Below are positions 15,982 to 24,919 of a stretch of 64,000 nucleotides of DNA, piece after piece. A program made the position numbers and the translations under genes. Position 1 is the first letter of the stretch. Every line of letters starts with the position of its first letter. The notes below the pieces were generated by a model, which saw only the letters and a list, made by a program, of their open reading frames with translations, was not told the DNA's origin and ran no database searches. The stretch spans positions 1 through 64,000 of the forward strand of contig NZ_AWGE01000017.1 of the NCBI RefSeq assembly GCF_000495815.1. The letters run 5' to 3'. The DNA is from Asticcacaulis sp. AC466. GTDB lineage: Bacteria > Pseudomonadota > Alphaproteobacteria > Caulobacterales > Caulobacteraceae.

Positions 15982-17025
15982 ATGGAAGCGCCGGTTCTCA
16001 TCCGCGTCGAAGATGGTGTCGGGCGCATCACGCTCAATCGCCCCCAGGCGCTGCACGCGCTTAATACCGACATGTGCCAGCGCATGTATGACGCGCTGAC
16101 GGCGTGGGCGGACGACGACGATGTGCATTTGCTCATGATCGATCACCGAGAGGGTACGCGCGGTTTCTGCGCCGGCGGTGATATCCGCATGGTGGCGCAG
16201 TCGGGCCGGGTCGATGGCCGCGATGGCGCGCAGTTCTTTAATATCGAATATCGCCTGAATACCCGGATCAAACGGTTCCCTAAGCCGTATGTCGCTATTC
16301 TTGACGGTGTGACCATGGGCGGCGGGGTTGGCATTTCGATCCATGGCTCGCATCGCATCGCGACGGAAAACACGCTGTTTGCCATGCCCGAAACCGGTAT
16401 CGGCCTGTTCCCCGATGTCGGCGGCGGGTGGTTTTTACCGCGCCTGTCGGGTCAGATAGGTATCTGGCTGGCCCTGACCGGCGCGCGCCTGAAAGGCCGT
16501 GACGTGCTGGCCGCGGGAATCGCGACCCACTATGTACCGTCGGCGGCCTTGGAGGCGCTGAAACCGCGCCTGGGTGCCGCCCGGACGCATGATGATATCG
16601 ATGCGATACTGGCCGACTATGCCGAGCCCGCAGGTCATCCCAGCTATGCCGAACATCTCGCCACGATGAACCACTGTTTCGCCAAGCCAACGGTTACCGA
16701 CATCTGCCTGGCGTTGAAAATGGCGGATGACGATTGGGCGACGGCGCAGGCCGATATTCTCAAGACGCGATCCCCCCTGTCCATGGCTGTGGCGCTGGAA
16801 CAACTCCGGCGGGGGGAGGCAATGTCTACCTTTGAAGAGGTCATGCGCATGGAATACCGCATCGCCTGTCACATCATCCGTGGCAATGATTTTTCGGAAG
16901 GCGTGCGGGCGGTGATCGAAGACAAGGATCATGCGCCGAAATGGTCGCCGCAATCCCCGGCGGGCGTGACCCCGCAGATGGTCGAGGCCGTTTTTGCTCC
17001 GGTAGCAGAGGAGCTTCGGCTATGA
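15982..17025 (+). CDS. 3-hydroxyisobutyryl-CoA hydrolase (enoyl-CoA hydratase family)
   Basis: A 347-residue crotonase-fold enzyme releasing CoA from 3-hydroxyisobutyryl-CoA. The oxyanion-hole segments are GFCAGGDIRMVAQ and DGVTMGGGVGISIHG, and PETGIGLFPDVGGGWFLPRL is characteristic of the hydrolase branch, as is the length (hydratases are about 260). Its TGA overlaps the next ATG (ATGA), indicating translational coupling with mmsB. No separate methacrylyl-CoA hydratase gene is seen in the cluster; a general enoyl-CoA hydratase elsewhere presumably serves. Confidence 0.93.
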   Translation: MEAPVLIRVEDGVGRITLNRPQALHALNTDMCQRMYDALTAWADDDDVHLLMIDHREGTRGFCAGGDIRMVAQSGRVDGRDGAQFFNIEYRLNTRIKRFPKPYVAILDGVTMGGGVGISIHGSHRIATENTLFAMPETGIGLFPDVGGGWFLPRLSGQIGIWLALTGARLKGRDVLAAGIATHYVPSAALEALKPRLGAARTHDDIDAILADYAEPAGHPSYAEHLATMNHCFAKPTVTDICLALKMADDDWATAQADILKTRSPLSMAVALEQLRRGEAMSTFEEVMRMEYRIACHIIRGNDFSEGVRAVIEDKDHAPKWSPQSPAGVTPQMVEAVFAPVAEELRL

Positions 17026-17900
17026 ACATCGCCTTTATCGGTCTGGGTCACATGGGGTCGGGGATGGCCGCCAATCTGGTGCGCGCCGGTCACACGGTCC
17101 AGGCCTTTGATCTGAGCGAAGCCGCGATGACCCAGGCCGTCGCGGACGGCTGCGTCGCCGCCACGTCTCTGAGCCAGGCCTGCGCGGGCGCCGAAGCGGT
17201 GGTGACCATGCTGCCGGCCGGCCAGCATGTGCTGTCGGTCTATGCCCAGGTCTTTGTCCACGCGCCGACGGCGGCCATTCTGATGGACTGTTCGACCATC
17301 GATGTTGAAACCGCGCGTCAGGTGGCGGCGCAGGCGTCTGCGGCGGGCTTCGACATGGTCGACGCCCCCGTATCCGGCGGTGTCGCGGGTGCCGCGGCGG
17401 GGACTCTGACCTTCATGTGCGGGGGAACGCAAGCCGCCTTTGACCGCGCGGAGCCGATCCTGGCGCGGATGGGCAAAGCGGTGATCCATGCCGGTGACCC
17501 AGGTGCCGGGCAGGCGGCGAAGATATGCAACAACATGCTCCTGGCCATTACCATGATCGGGACGTGCGAAGCCTTTGCCCTGGCCGAAAAGCTGGGGCTC
17601 AAGGACCAGACGTTTTTCGATATTGCCTCCAAGGCGTCGGGGCAAAGCTGGTCGATGACCAGCTATTGTCCGGTGCCGGGGCCGGTGCCGACGTCGCCGG
17701 CCAATAAAGATTATCAGCCAGGCTTTGCGGCCGCGCTGATGCTCAAGGACCTGACCCTGGCCATGCAGGCCGCGGGCCAGACCGACGCGGATACGCCGCT
17801 GGGCGCCAAGGCACATGCGCTTTATGAGGCCCTGTGCAGCCAGGGCCACGCCGCCCAGGATTTTTCCTATATTATGGAACGCATACGCCGGGGCGCCTAA
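17022..17900 (+). CDS. mmsB: 3-hydroxyisobutyrate dehydrogenase
   Basis: A 292-residue NAD-dependent beta-hydroxyacid dehydrogenase giving methylmalonate semialdehyde, the MmsA substrate. FIGLGHMGSGMAANLVRAGH is the Rossmann motif with the family signature, DAPVSGGVAGAAAGTLTFM the substrate-binding segment, and GQAAKICNNMLLAI contains the catalytic lysine. The start at 17022 overlaps the hydrolase stop by 4 nt. Together with its four upstream neighbours it completes valine degradation except for the 2-oxoacid dehydrogenase complex and the hydratase. Confidence 0.95.
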   Translation: MNIAFIGLGHMGSGMAANLVRAGHTVQAFDLSEAAMTQAVADGCVAATSLSQACAGAEAVVTMLPAGQHVLSVYAQVFVHAPTAAILMDCSTIDVETARQVAAQASAAGFDMVDAPVSGGVAGAAAGTLTFMCGGTQAAFDRAEPILARMGKAVIHAGDPGAGQAAKICNNMLLAITMIGTCEAFALAEKLGLKDQTFFDIASKASGQSWSMTSYCPVPGPVPTSPANKDYQPGFAAALMLKDLTLAMQAAGQTDADTPLGAKAHALYEALCSQGHAAQDFSYIMERIRRGA

Positions 17901-17905
17901 CGGAT

Positions 17906-18388
17906 TTAAAGCTTCCGGTACATGAGCAGAATATCGACATAGCCGAGGGTCGGATGCAGGAAGGCTTCCGGCAGGCGGGCCATGATATCGAACCCGAAGC
18001 TTTGCCACAGGGCGACGGCGCGCGTATTCGTGCTGATAACCGAATTGAACTGCATGGCGCGATACCCTTCAGCTCGCGCAGTGTCCAGCGCATGGGTGCA
18101 CATGGCACGCGCCACGCCGCGACCGGTGGCCGCCGGGTCGGTCATGAAACCGCAATTGGCGACATGTGCGCCGCCACCCAAACGGTTCGGCGTCAGGAAA
18201 TAGTGCCCCAGGACGGTGCCCTCCTGCTCAGCCACGAAAACCTTATGCGGCGGGGCGAACCAGTAGGTGAGGGCGGCCTCCCGATCCCAGTCGCGTGGCA
18301 AGGTATAGGTTTCACCGGCCCGCAAGGTGGGTTCGATGATCGCCCATATGGCGTTGTGGTCTTCAGCGGTGGCGGGTCGAATAATCAT
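17906..18388 (-). CDS. GNAT family N-acetyltransferase
   Basis: A 160-residue single GNAT domain using acetyl-CoA to acetylate an unknown amine. It starts MIIRPATAEDHNAIWAIIEP, with the acetyl-CoA pyrophosphate loop in DPAATGRGVARAMCTHAL and VALWQSFGFDI near the C-terminus, all as expected. The acceptor is unknown. It is convergent with mmsB (5 bp between stops) and is probably unrelated to valine breakdown. Confidence 0.88.
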   Translation of the reverse strand: MIIRPATAEDHNAIWAIIEPTLRAGETYTLPRDWDREAALTYWFAPPHKVFVAEQEGTVLGHYFLTPNRLGGGAHVANCGFMTDPAATGRGVARAMCTHALDTARAEGYRAMQFNSVISTNTRAVALWQSFGFDIMARLPEAFLHPTLGYVDILLMYRKL

Positions 18389-18516
18389 GCCGCCCTATAC
18401 CATGCCGAGAGCTGCGCACCAGGCTTAACGAACGCGTAACTGCGTCTTTTGTTTAAACCTTAACGCGCGTCATGCATACTTAAGACAACTCATATTGGGC
18501 GAAGATTTGAGGGTGT

Positions 18517-19449
18517 ATGCGTATCCTGTTGATAATAGCTGGTTTCTTGCTGGCGGCACCGGTTAACGCCGAGACGGCGAACGGGGGTGGGGGGCAGACC
18601 CACGCAACGGCCAATGCCGAGCGATTGCTGGACATGATCAATCGCGAGCGCGTCGCCCATGGATGCGGGCCGTTGCGGATGGATGACCGCCTGGTCGCGG
18701 CGGCGGATCGCCACAGCCTCGACATGATCACCGAAGGGTTCATCGACCATGTGTCGCCAACCGGCTCTACACTCACCTCGCGGGTCGCCGATACCGGCTA
18801 CCGCTCCGGTGACCTCGGCGAAAATATTCAGGTCAGCAGTGGTGTTCTGTCCGAAGTAGCCGATATCACTATGGAAAACGCGTCTCAGCGCGCAAACCTG
18901 CTCAACTGCGCCTATACCGAAACCGGCATCGCGGCGCGTATAAAGAGGGATGGGCCGTTCGATAGCTTTTATTGGACTCAGATATTTGCCACGCCGGAAC
19001 CGATCCAGGTCGTCAACAGCAACCGGTCAACCGAACGGGTGCTTTACCTGATCAATGCGGAACGCGCCAAGCACGGCTGCCAGCCTTTGCACGTCGAAAC
19101 GCGTCTGATGGCTGCGGCCAATCGTGAAAGCCAGGACATGGTCGACCGGCATTTCTTCAGCCATACCGCGCCGGACGGAGCAACGCCCGGTGAACGTGTC
19201 CGCGCGACCGGCTATGTCTATCAGATGGTCGGTGAAAACATCGAGGTCAACACCTACGATCCGCAAGGGGTGGTCGAGGCCTGGATGAAAAGCCCCGGCC
19301 ACCGCGAAAACATCCTGATGTGCGCCTTTCGTGAAACCGGAATAGCGGTCGCCTACCAACCCGATGACACGGCCGTTGCCGGGGTTCCGGGCACTCTCAG
19401 GGCGTATTGGACGCAAGTCTTCGCCATGCCGCTCAATCTCGGCCGCTAA
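18517..19449 (+). CDS. Secreted protein with two tandem CAP (SCP/PR1-like) domains
   Basis: A 310-residue protein with a signal peptide (MRILLIIAGFLLAAPVNA) and two similar CAP domains, about residues 35-165 and 175-305. Both contain LDMINRERVAHGCGPL or LYLINAERAKHGCQPL, then a histidine in the FIDHVSPTG or FFSHTAPDG segment. Only the second keeps the classic SPGHRENILMCAFRETG block; the first has NASQRANLLNCAYTETG, losing the conserved Gly-His. Both keep cysteine pairs (GCGP/LNC, GCQP/LMC). Bacterial CAP proteins are exported with unknown or lipid-binding roles. A GAGGG precedes the ATG. A near-CtrA site, TTAACGAACGCGTAAC, lies about 90 bp upstream. Confidence 0.87.
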   Translation: MRILLIIAGFLLAAPVNAETANGGGGQTHATANAERLLDMINRERVAHGCGPLRMDDRLVAAADRHSLDMITEGFIDHVSPTGSTLTSRVADTGYRSGDLGENIQVSSGVLSEVADITMENASQRANLLNCAYTETGIAARIKRDGPFDSFYWTQIFATPEPIQVVNSNRSTERVLYLINAERAKHGCQPLHVETRLMAAANRESQDMVDRHFFSHTAPDGATPGERVRATGYVYQMVGENIEVNTYDPQGVVEAWMKSPGHRENILMCAFRETGIAVAYQPDDTAVAGVPGTLRAYWTQVFAMPLNLGR

Positions 19450-19458
19450 CTCCTTGCT

Positions 19459-20910
19459 TTAGATCACATACAGATCAACATAGTCGTTGACCGGCATGGC
19501 TTCCAGCGCCTGCTGATTCAGGCTGACCTTGAGGATGGCGGCCTGTTGCTTGGTCGGGAAGCGTCGCGCCAGATTTGTGCGGAACTTGGCTTCGAGCAGC
19601 GGAATGCCGTCTTGGCGGCGGCGCTTGTGACCGATCGGATATTCCACGACGACCTCGTCGAATACTGTGCCATCGTTCAGTTCTATCGTCAGGGCATTGG
19701 CAATCGATCGCTTGTCCGGATCGTGATAGTCGGCGGTAAATTGCGCATCTTCGACGCAGAAAATCTTGTCGCGCAGGACATCGATGCGGGAATCGGCGGC
19801 GACGCCGTCCTCATAATCGGCGGCGGTCAGGCGGCCGAAGATCAGCGGCACGGCGACCATATATTGAATGCAGTGGTCGCGGTCGGCCGGATTGTCGAGC
19901 TTGCCCTTCTTGTCGATAATACGGATGCAAGCCTCATGCGTGCGGATGGTGACCCGCTTGATGTCTTCGGTGGTGTACCCGAACGCGCCCAGCTTCTGAT
20001 GCAGCATCATGGCGGCCTCGACGGCGGTCTGGCTGTGGAATTCGGCCGGGAAGCTGATCTTGAACAGCACATGTTCCATGACGTAGCTGCCATAGGGGCG
20101 CTGGAACCGGAAAGGCTGCCCCTTGAACAGCACGTCGTAAAAGCCCCAGGTCTTCGCCGTCAGTACCGACGGATAGCCCATTTCTCCCTTGCCCGCCATC
20201 AGGGCCAGGCGAACGGCGCGCGAGGTGGCGTCGCCGGCAGCCCACGACTTGCGCGATCCGGTATTGGGCGAATGGCGGTAGGTCCGCAGGGATTGACCGT
20301 CAACCCAGGCCAGCGAGACGGCATTGATGATCTCTTCACGGTCGAGCCCGAGCATCTGGGCCACGACGGCGGTCGATGCGACCTTCACCAGCACGACATG
20401 GTCGAGGCCCACCTTGTTGAAGCTGTTTTCCAGCGCCAGGCAGCCTTGGATTTCGTGCGCCTTGATCATGGCGGTCAGAACGTCGCGCATGGTCAAGGGT
20501 GTCTTGCCGGCGGCAACGGCGTTGCGCGACAGCCAGTCGGCGACGGCCAGTATGCCGCCCAGATTATCCGACGGATGGCCCCATTCGGCTGCCAGCCAGG
20601 TGTCGTTGAAGTCTAGCCAGCGGATCATGGCGCCGATATTGAAGGCGGCCTGAATCGGATCGAGCTGGAACTGGGTGCCCGGGATCTTGGCGCCGTGGGG
20701 CACCACCGTACCTGGAACGATTGGGCCCATAAGCTTGGTGCAGGCCGGATAGTCGAGCGCCTCCAGTCCGCAGCCCAGGGTGTCGATCAGGCAGTTGCGC
20801 GCCGTTTCATAGGCCAGGTCGGACGTGACCGTGTAGTCGAGCACATAATCGACGATATCGGTCAGAACCTGGTCGGGGGCGGGGCGTTCGTTGGGGATAT
20901 GGGCGGACAT
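19459..20910 (-). CDS. prpD: 2-methylcitrate dehydratase
   Basis: A 483-residue MmgE/PrpD family enzyme that dehydrates 2-methylcitrate to 2-methylaconitate in propionate catabolism. [40 protein letters not shown] and [15 protein letters not shown] are family landmarks. The iron-independent PrpD type fits the absence of acnD/prpF in the window. It is the third gene of a prpB-prpC-prpD run read leftward, 57 bp after prpC. The length is standard. Confidence 0.95.
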   Translation of the reverse strand: MSAHIPNERPAPDQVLTDIVDYVLDYTVTSDLAYETARNCLIDTLGCGLEALDYPACTKLMGPIVPGTVVPHGAKIPGTQFQLDPIQAAFNIGAMIRWLDFNDTWLAAEWGHPSDNLGGILAVADWLSRNAVAAGKTPLTMRDVLTAMIKAHEIQGCLALENSFNKVGLDHVVLVKVASTAVVAQMLGLDREEIINAVSLAWVDGQSLRTYRHSPNTGSRKSWAAGDATSRAVRLALMAGKGEMGYPSVLTAKTWGFYDVLFKGQPFRFQRPYGSYVMEHVLFKISFPAEFHSQTAVEAAMMLHQKLGAFGYTTEDIKRVTIRTHEACIRIIDKKGKLDNPADRDHCIQYMVAVPLIFGRLTAADYEDGVAADSRIDVLRDKIFCVEDAQFTADYHDPDKRSIANALTIELNDGTVFDEVVVEYPIGHKRRRQDGIPLLEAKFRTNLARRFPTKQQAAILKVSLNQQALEAMPVNDYVDLYVI

Positions 20911-20967
20911 GAGGCTTCCTTGATAACATCTCCTGCGTGATGCAGGGCAACGCGGGAGACGATTGAC

Positions 20968-22122
20968 TTACGGGCGGTCCTTGAGGGGAACAAAGGGTCT
21001 GTCCTCCGGACCGGTATAGTTGGCATTGGGGCGGATGATCTTGCCATCGATGCGTTGCTCGATAACGTGCGCCGACCAGCCGGAGGTGCGGGAAATGACG
21101 AACAGGGGCGTGAACATCGCGGTCGGCACGCCCATCATGTGATAGCTGACCGCCGAGAACCAATCGAGGTTGGGGAACATCTTTTTGGCGTCCCACATGG
21201 TGGATTCCAGCCGCTCGGCAATGTCGAACATCTTGGTCGATCCGGCTTCCTGCGATAGGGAGCGGGCCACGTCCTTGATGACCACGTTGCGCGGGTCGGA
21301 AACGGTATAGACCGGATGGCCGAAACCGATAATGACTTCCTTGTTGGCGACGCGCGCCCGGATATCGGCTTCGGCTTCGTCGGGCGTGTCGTAGCGCTTC
21401 TGGATTTCGAAGGCGACCTCGTTGGCGCCACCATGCTTGGGTCCGCGAAGGGCGCCGATGGCGCCGGTAATGCACGAATACATGTCCGACCCCGTGCCGG
21501 CGATGACGCGAGCGGTAAAGGTCGAGGCGTTGAATTCATGTTCGGCATACAGGATAAGTGAGGTGTGCATGGCCCGTACCCAGCTATCCGGCGCGGGATG
21601 ACCGTGCAGCAGGTGGAGGAAATGCCCGCCGATGGAATCGTCGTCTGTCTCGACCTCGATCCGTTTGCCGTTGAAAGCGAAGTGATACCAGTAGAGCAGC
21701 ATAGAGCCCAGGCTGGCCATCAGGCGGTCGGCGATGTCGCGCGCACCGGGCGTATTGTGGTCGTCCTTTTCCGGAAGGACGCAGCCCAGGGCTGAAACGC
21801 CGGAGCGCATGACATCCATCGGATGGGCGGAGGCCGGCAAGCTTTCCAGCACGTCGGTGACGGCGACCGGCAGACCGCGCAGGGATTTCAGCTTGGCCTT
21901 GTACCCTTTCAGTTCGCCGGTATTGGGCAATTTGCCATGCACCAGCAGAAAGGCGATTTCCTCGAATTCCGAGGTCTTGGCCAGGTCAAGAATATCGTAG
22001 CCGCGATAGGCTAGGTCGTTGCCGGTGCGGCCGACCGTGCACAGGGCCGTATTGCCCGCCACCGTGCCCGACAGGGCCACGGACTTCTTTGGCTTAAAGC
22101 CGGTAGGCGTATCTCCGTCCAT
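20968..22122 (-). CDS. prpC: 2-methylcitrate synthase
   Basis: A 384-residue citrate-synthase-fold enzyme condensing propionyl-CoA with oxaloacetate. [18 protein letters not shown] lies at the N-terminus, and the active-site region is [17 protein letters not shown] followed by [13 protein letters not shown]. The short length (citrate synthase proper is about 430) and prp context indicate methylcitrate synthase, though the enzyme usually retains some citrate synthase activity. It is 26 bp downstream of prpB. Confidence 0.95.
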   Translation of the reverse strand: MDGDTPTGFKPKKSVALSGTVAGNTALCTVGRTGNDLAYRGYDILDLAKTSEFEEIAFLLVHGKLPNTGELKGYKAKLKSLRGLPVAVTDVLESLPASAHPMDVMRSGVSALGCVLPEKDDHNTPGARDIADRLMASLGSMLLYWYHFAFNGKRIEVETDDDSIGGHFLHLLHGHPAPDSWVRAMHTSLILYAEHEFNASTFTARVIAGTGSDMYSCITGAIGALRGPKHGGANEVAFEIQKRYDTPDEAEADIRARVANKEVIIGFGHPVYTVSDPRNVVIKDVARSLSQEAGSTKMFDIAERLESTMWDAKKMFPNLDWFSAVSYHMMGVPTAMFTPLFVISRTSGWSAHVIEQRIDGKIIRPNANYTGPEDRPFVPLKDRP

Positions 22123-22148
22123 TGGGCATTCCTCTTTTTCCTGTTGTC

Positions 22149-23039
22149 TTATTTTGTTTTATTGGTGTTGAAGAGGGCGTCGAGGCGCTCTTCGAACGCA
22201 TGGTAACCGATACGGTCATACAATTCCTCGCGGGTCTGCATGGTATCGAGCACGTTTTTCTGGTGGCCGTCGCGGCGAATGGCCTGGTAGACATTTTCCG
22301 CCGCCTTGTTCATGGCGCGGAAGGCCGACAGCGGATAAAGCTGGATGGCGACGCCAGCGCTGGCCAGTTCATCACGCGTGAACAAAGGTGTCTTGCCGAA
22401 CTCGGTGATATTGGCCAGGACCGGGACCTTCACCGCATCGACGAAGCGGCGATAGGTGTCCAGATCATAGGCCGCTTCGGCAAATATGCCGTCGGCACCG
22501 GCTTCGACGCAGGCGACCGCCCGGTCTATGGCCGCGTCCACGCCGTCCACCGCAATGGCATCTGTGCGCGCAATCAGGAAGAAGTCAGGGTCGGTCTTGG
22601 CGTCGGCCGCAGCCTTGACCCGGTCAACCATTTCGGATGTCGATACGATTTCCTTGCCCGGGCGATGGCCGCATCGCTTGGCGCCGACTTGGTCTTCGAT
22701 GTGGCAGGCGGCGGCGCCGAATTTGATCAGCGATTTGATGGTGCGCTCGATATTGAAAGCGGAGGGGCCAAAGCCCGTATCGATATCGACCATCAGCGGC
22801 AGGTCACAGACATCGGTAATCCGGCGGATATCGACCAGCACGTCATCCAGTGTGTTGATGCCGAGATCGGGCATGCCGAGCGATCCCGCCGCCACGCCAC
22901 CGCCGCTGAGATAAATGGCTTTGTAACCGGCCCGCTTGGCCAGCAGAGCATGGTTGGCATTGATCGTACCGATCACTTGCAACGGCTGTTCAGCCGCCAG
23001 TGCAGCACGGAATTTGGCGCCTGCGGAAGCGATGGTCAT
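22149..23039 (-). CDS. prpB: 2-methylisocitrate lyase
   Basis: A 296-residue member of the isocitrate lyase/PEP mutase family that splits 2-methylisocitrate into pyruvate and succinate. The catalytic loop is present as [14 protein letters not shown] with its reactive cysteine, preceded by MVDIDTGFG and HIEDQ, which hold the magnesium site. It is first of prpBCD; the 235-bp gap to the TetR gene upstream is the only space for the operon promoter. It handles propionyl-CoA produced from valine by the cluster at 12-18 kb. Confidence 0.95.
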   Translation of the reverse strand: MTIASAGAKFRAALAAEQPLQVIGTINANHALLAKRAGYKAIYLSGGGVAAGSLGMPDLGINTLDDVLVDIRRITDVCDLPLMVDIDTGFGPSAFNIERTIKSLIKFGAAACHIEDQVGAKRCGHRPGKEIVSTSEMVDRVKAAADAKTDPDFFLIARTDAIAVDGVDAAIDRAVACVEAGADGIFAEAAYDLDTYRRFVDAVKVPVLANITEFGKTPLFTRDELASAGVAIQLYPLSAFRAMNKAAENVYQAIRRDGHQKNVLDTMQTREELYDRIGYHAFEERLDALFNTNKTK

Positions 23040-23274
23040 GGCGTAGTCCCTGTTCTGTTTTAATCTGGAAGTATCTTATGTAACTACCCAGGTCAAGCGG
23101 CGGTGCCCGTATCCATTGGTCCTTGTCCTTTGGCCCGTGATCCCGCCGTTGTGACGGGCCGCGTGCGGCCAAAACGACGCCGGTTCACCCTCCGGATAGG
23201 GGCCCAAACATTTACGCCCGCGTCAATATTTTCGTCAACTCACGTTGGACTTGATTTGGCTTTTTCACGGCGAC

Positions 23275-23880
23275 TTAACGACGCAGCGTGTGGAGATAGG
23301 CGCGCAACTGGCGCAGGCCTGAGTCGAGCACGCGAGGGTCCTGGGCGACCTTCGCCATTGAGATATAGCCTTCATAGGTCGCGATAAAAAACGTCGCTGT
23401 GTCAACCGGGTCCAAGTCGCAGCGGACCTTGCCATTGACCTGACCCAGGCGCAGAGCGTCGGCGACACCGGATATCCAGGTGCTGAAGATTTCCGACAGC
23501 CGGCGTCGAAAGCCTTCGTCGAGCGGGGACATTTCCTGCGCCAGATTGTTCAGGGGGCAGCCGCCGTTGACTTCGGCCGGACTGAGGGCGGTATCGTTGA
23601 GAATGCCGAGCAGGGCATCGATCGGATCGTCTACGTCGTCGAGCGGTGCCAGCCATTTATCGCTGGTGATCTTGGCGATGACCTGTTCCACCACGGCATG
23701 GCCCAAGGCCTCCTTGCCGGTGAAATGGTGATAGAGCGCCCCTTTAGTGACGCCCGCCTTGGTTAGAATGGTATTGATATCGCTGCTGCGAAAGCCGGAG
23801 TGATAGACTTCCTCGAAGGCGGCTTCGACCAGTCGCTGGCGAGTGTGAGATGGCGCGCGGGGCAAGGCAGGTTGTGACAT
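23275..23880 (-). CDS. TetR/AcrR family regulator
   Basis: A 201-residue one-component repressor. The N-terminal helix-turn-helix is RQRLVEAAFEEVYHSGFRSS with recognition part TKAGVTKGALYHHFTGKEAL; the ligand-binding C-domain contains GGCPLNNLAQEMS, a motif of the branch that includes AcuR-like proteins. An inverted repeat (23877-23898) covers its own start codon, so autorepression is likely. It lies upstream of prpBCD on the same strand; prp operons are more usually controlled by PrpR or XRE-family proteins, so its control of prp is only a possibility. Confidence 0.9.
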   Translation of the reverse strand: MSQPALPRAPSHTRQRLVEAAFEEVYHSGFRSSDINTILTKAGVTKGALYHHFTGKEALGHAVVEQVIAKITSDKWLAPLDDVDDPIDALLGILNDTALSPAEVNGGCPLNNLAQEMSPLDEGFRRRLSEIFSTWISGVADALRLGQVNGKVRCDLDPVDTATFFIATYEGYISMAKVAQDPRVLDSGLRQLRAYLHTLRR

Positions 23881-23898
23881 ACCTACCAGTATGTATGT
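23877..23898. promoter_or_regulatory. Probable TetR operator
   Basis: ACATACCTACCAGTATGTATGT contains ACATAC and GTATGT arms as an imperfect palindrome typical of TetR-family operators. It overlaps the ATG of the TetR gene, pointing to autoregulation. Confidence 0.6.
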
Positions 23899-24105
23899 GC
23901 CTTTTGCGGAGTCAATCGTAAAATGCCCGAATTCAGCTTCGCTCTAGATGCCGGCCTGTTTTCGCTGGATGCTGACATAAATTGTCACTAGGATGCGGTG
24001 TAACCGCCACCAGTAAGCGTACGTCATCCCGAAAACAAAAATTCAGAGCCTTGCCTTGATCCTCTCAGGTCGGACGGGACTCTACTTTATCCAAGGACGC
24101 TTGCC

Positions 24106-24858
24106 ATGTCGCGCGCCACTCGACTACTGGACCTGCTGCAATTGCTTCGCCGTCATCGCTACCCGGTCGCGGGCGCGGAATTGGCGCGGGAGCTCGATAT
24201 CAGTCTGCGCACCCTGTACCGCGACATCGGCGCCTTGCAGGCCCAGGGCGCGCATATCGAAGGCGAGCCGGGCGTAGGCTATGTCTTGCGGCCGGGATAC
24301 ATGCTGCCGCCGCTGATGCTGTCACAGGAAGAACTGGAAGCCCTGGTTCTGGGCGTGCGCTGGGTGGCGGATCGCGGCGATGCCCGTCTGGGCGAGGCGG
24401 CGCAGAACGCCCTGACCAAGATTACCGCCGTCCTGCCCCGCGACCTGTCAGACGAGATCGAGACGTCGGGACTGCTGGTCGTACCGAGCTGGTCAACGCC
24501 AGTAAGCCGTATCGACCTGGGCGATATACGCGCCTCGATCCGCAGCGAATGCCGGGTTGATGTGCGTTATATCGACCTGAAAGAGGTGACGACCGAGCGG
24601 GTGGTCTGGCCCATCGCCCTCGGCTTCTTCGAACATGTGCGTATCGTTGTGGTGTGGTGTGAGTTGCGCCAGGCCTTCCGCCACCTGAGGGCCGACCGCA
24701 TTGTGTCCTGGTCACCGCTGGACAACCGCTACCCTAAACGCCGACCCATCCTGTTGAAGGCGTGGAAGCGTGAACGCGACGAGGAAATCGCCCGGTGCGA
24801 GGCGGAATTGCCGGCTAAAACACGCCCCGATGTGGAAGTCTCAAGCCAGATGCAATGA
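24106..24858 (+). CDS. YafY-type HTH/WYL-domain transcriptional regulator
   Basis: A 250-residue regulator with an N-terminal HTH_11 domain (TRLLDLLQLLRRHRYPVAG, then ELDISLRTLYRDIGALQAQG) and a WYL-type ligand-sensing domain in the second half (VRYIDLKEVTTERVVWPIAL). The family includes regulators responding to DNA damage or metabolites; the ligand here is unknown. AAGGA lies upstream of the ATG at 24106. It is convergent with the CocE/NonD hydrolase gene, with a shared hairpin terminator between them. Confidence 0.9.
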   Translation: MSRATRLLDLLQLLRRHRYPVAGAELARELDISLRTLYRDIGALQAQGAHIEGEPGVGYVLRPGYMLPPLMLSQEELEALVLGVRWVADRGDARLGEAAQNALTKITAVLPRDLSDEIETSGLLVVPSWSTPVSRIDLGDIRASIRSECRVDVRYIDLKEVTTERVVWPIALGFFEHVRIVVVWCELRQAFRHLRADRIVSWSPLDNRYPKRRPILLKAWKRERDEEIARCEAELPAKTRPDVEVSSQMQ

Positions 24859-24871
24859 AGCCAGATAGCAA

Positions 24872-24898
24872 AACGCCCCCTGAGGATCAGGAGGCGTT
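24872..24898. terminator. Bidirectional terminator hairpin
   Basis: AACGCCCCCTGA (24872-24883) pairs with TCAGGAGGCGTT (24887-24898) with one mismatch around a 3-nt loop. On the minus strand it is followed by TTTTG, a good intrinsic terminator for the hydrolase gene; on the plus strand the T-run is weaker. Confidence 0.75.
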
Positions 24899-24919
24899 CC
24901 GTCTTGCGGGTTGAAGGTG

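Noticed and set aside
19546-20616. A 356-codon frame opposite prpD
   Set aside because: It is an antisense shadow of a well-supported gene, with a composition dominated by Gly/Arg/His/Gln.
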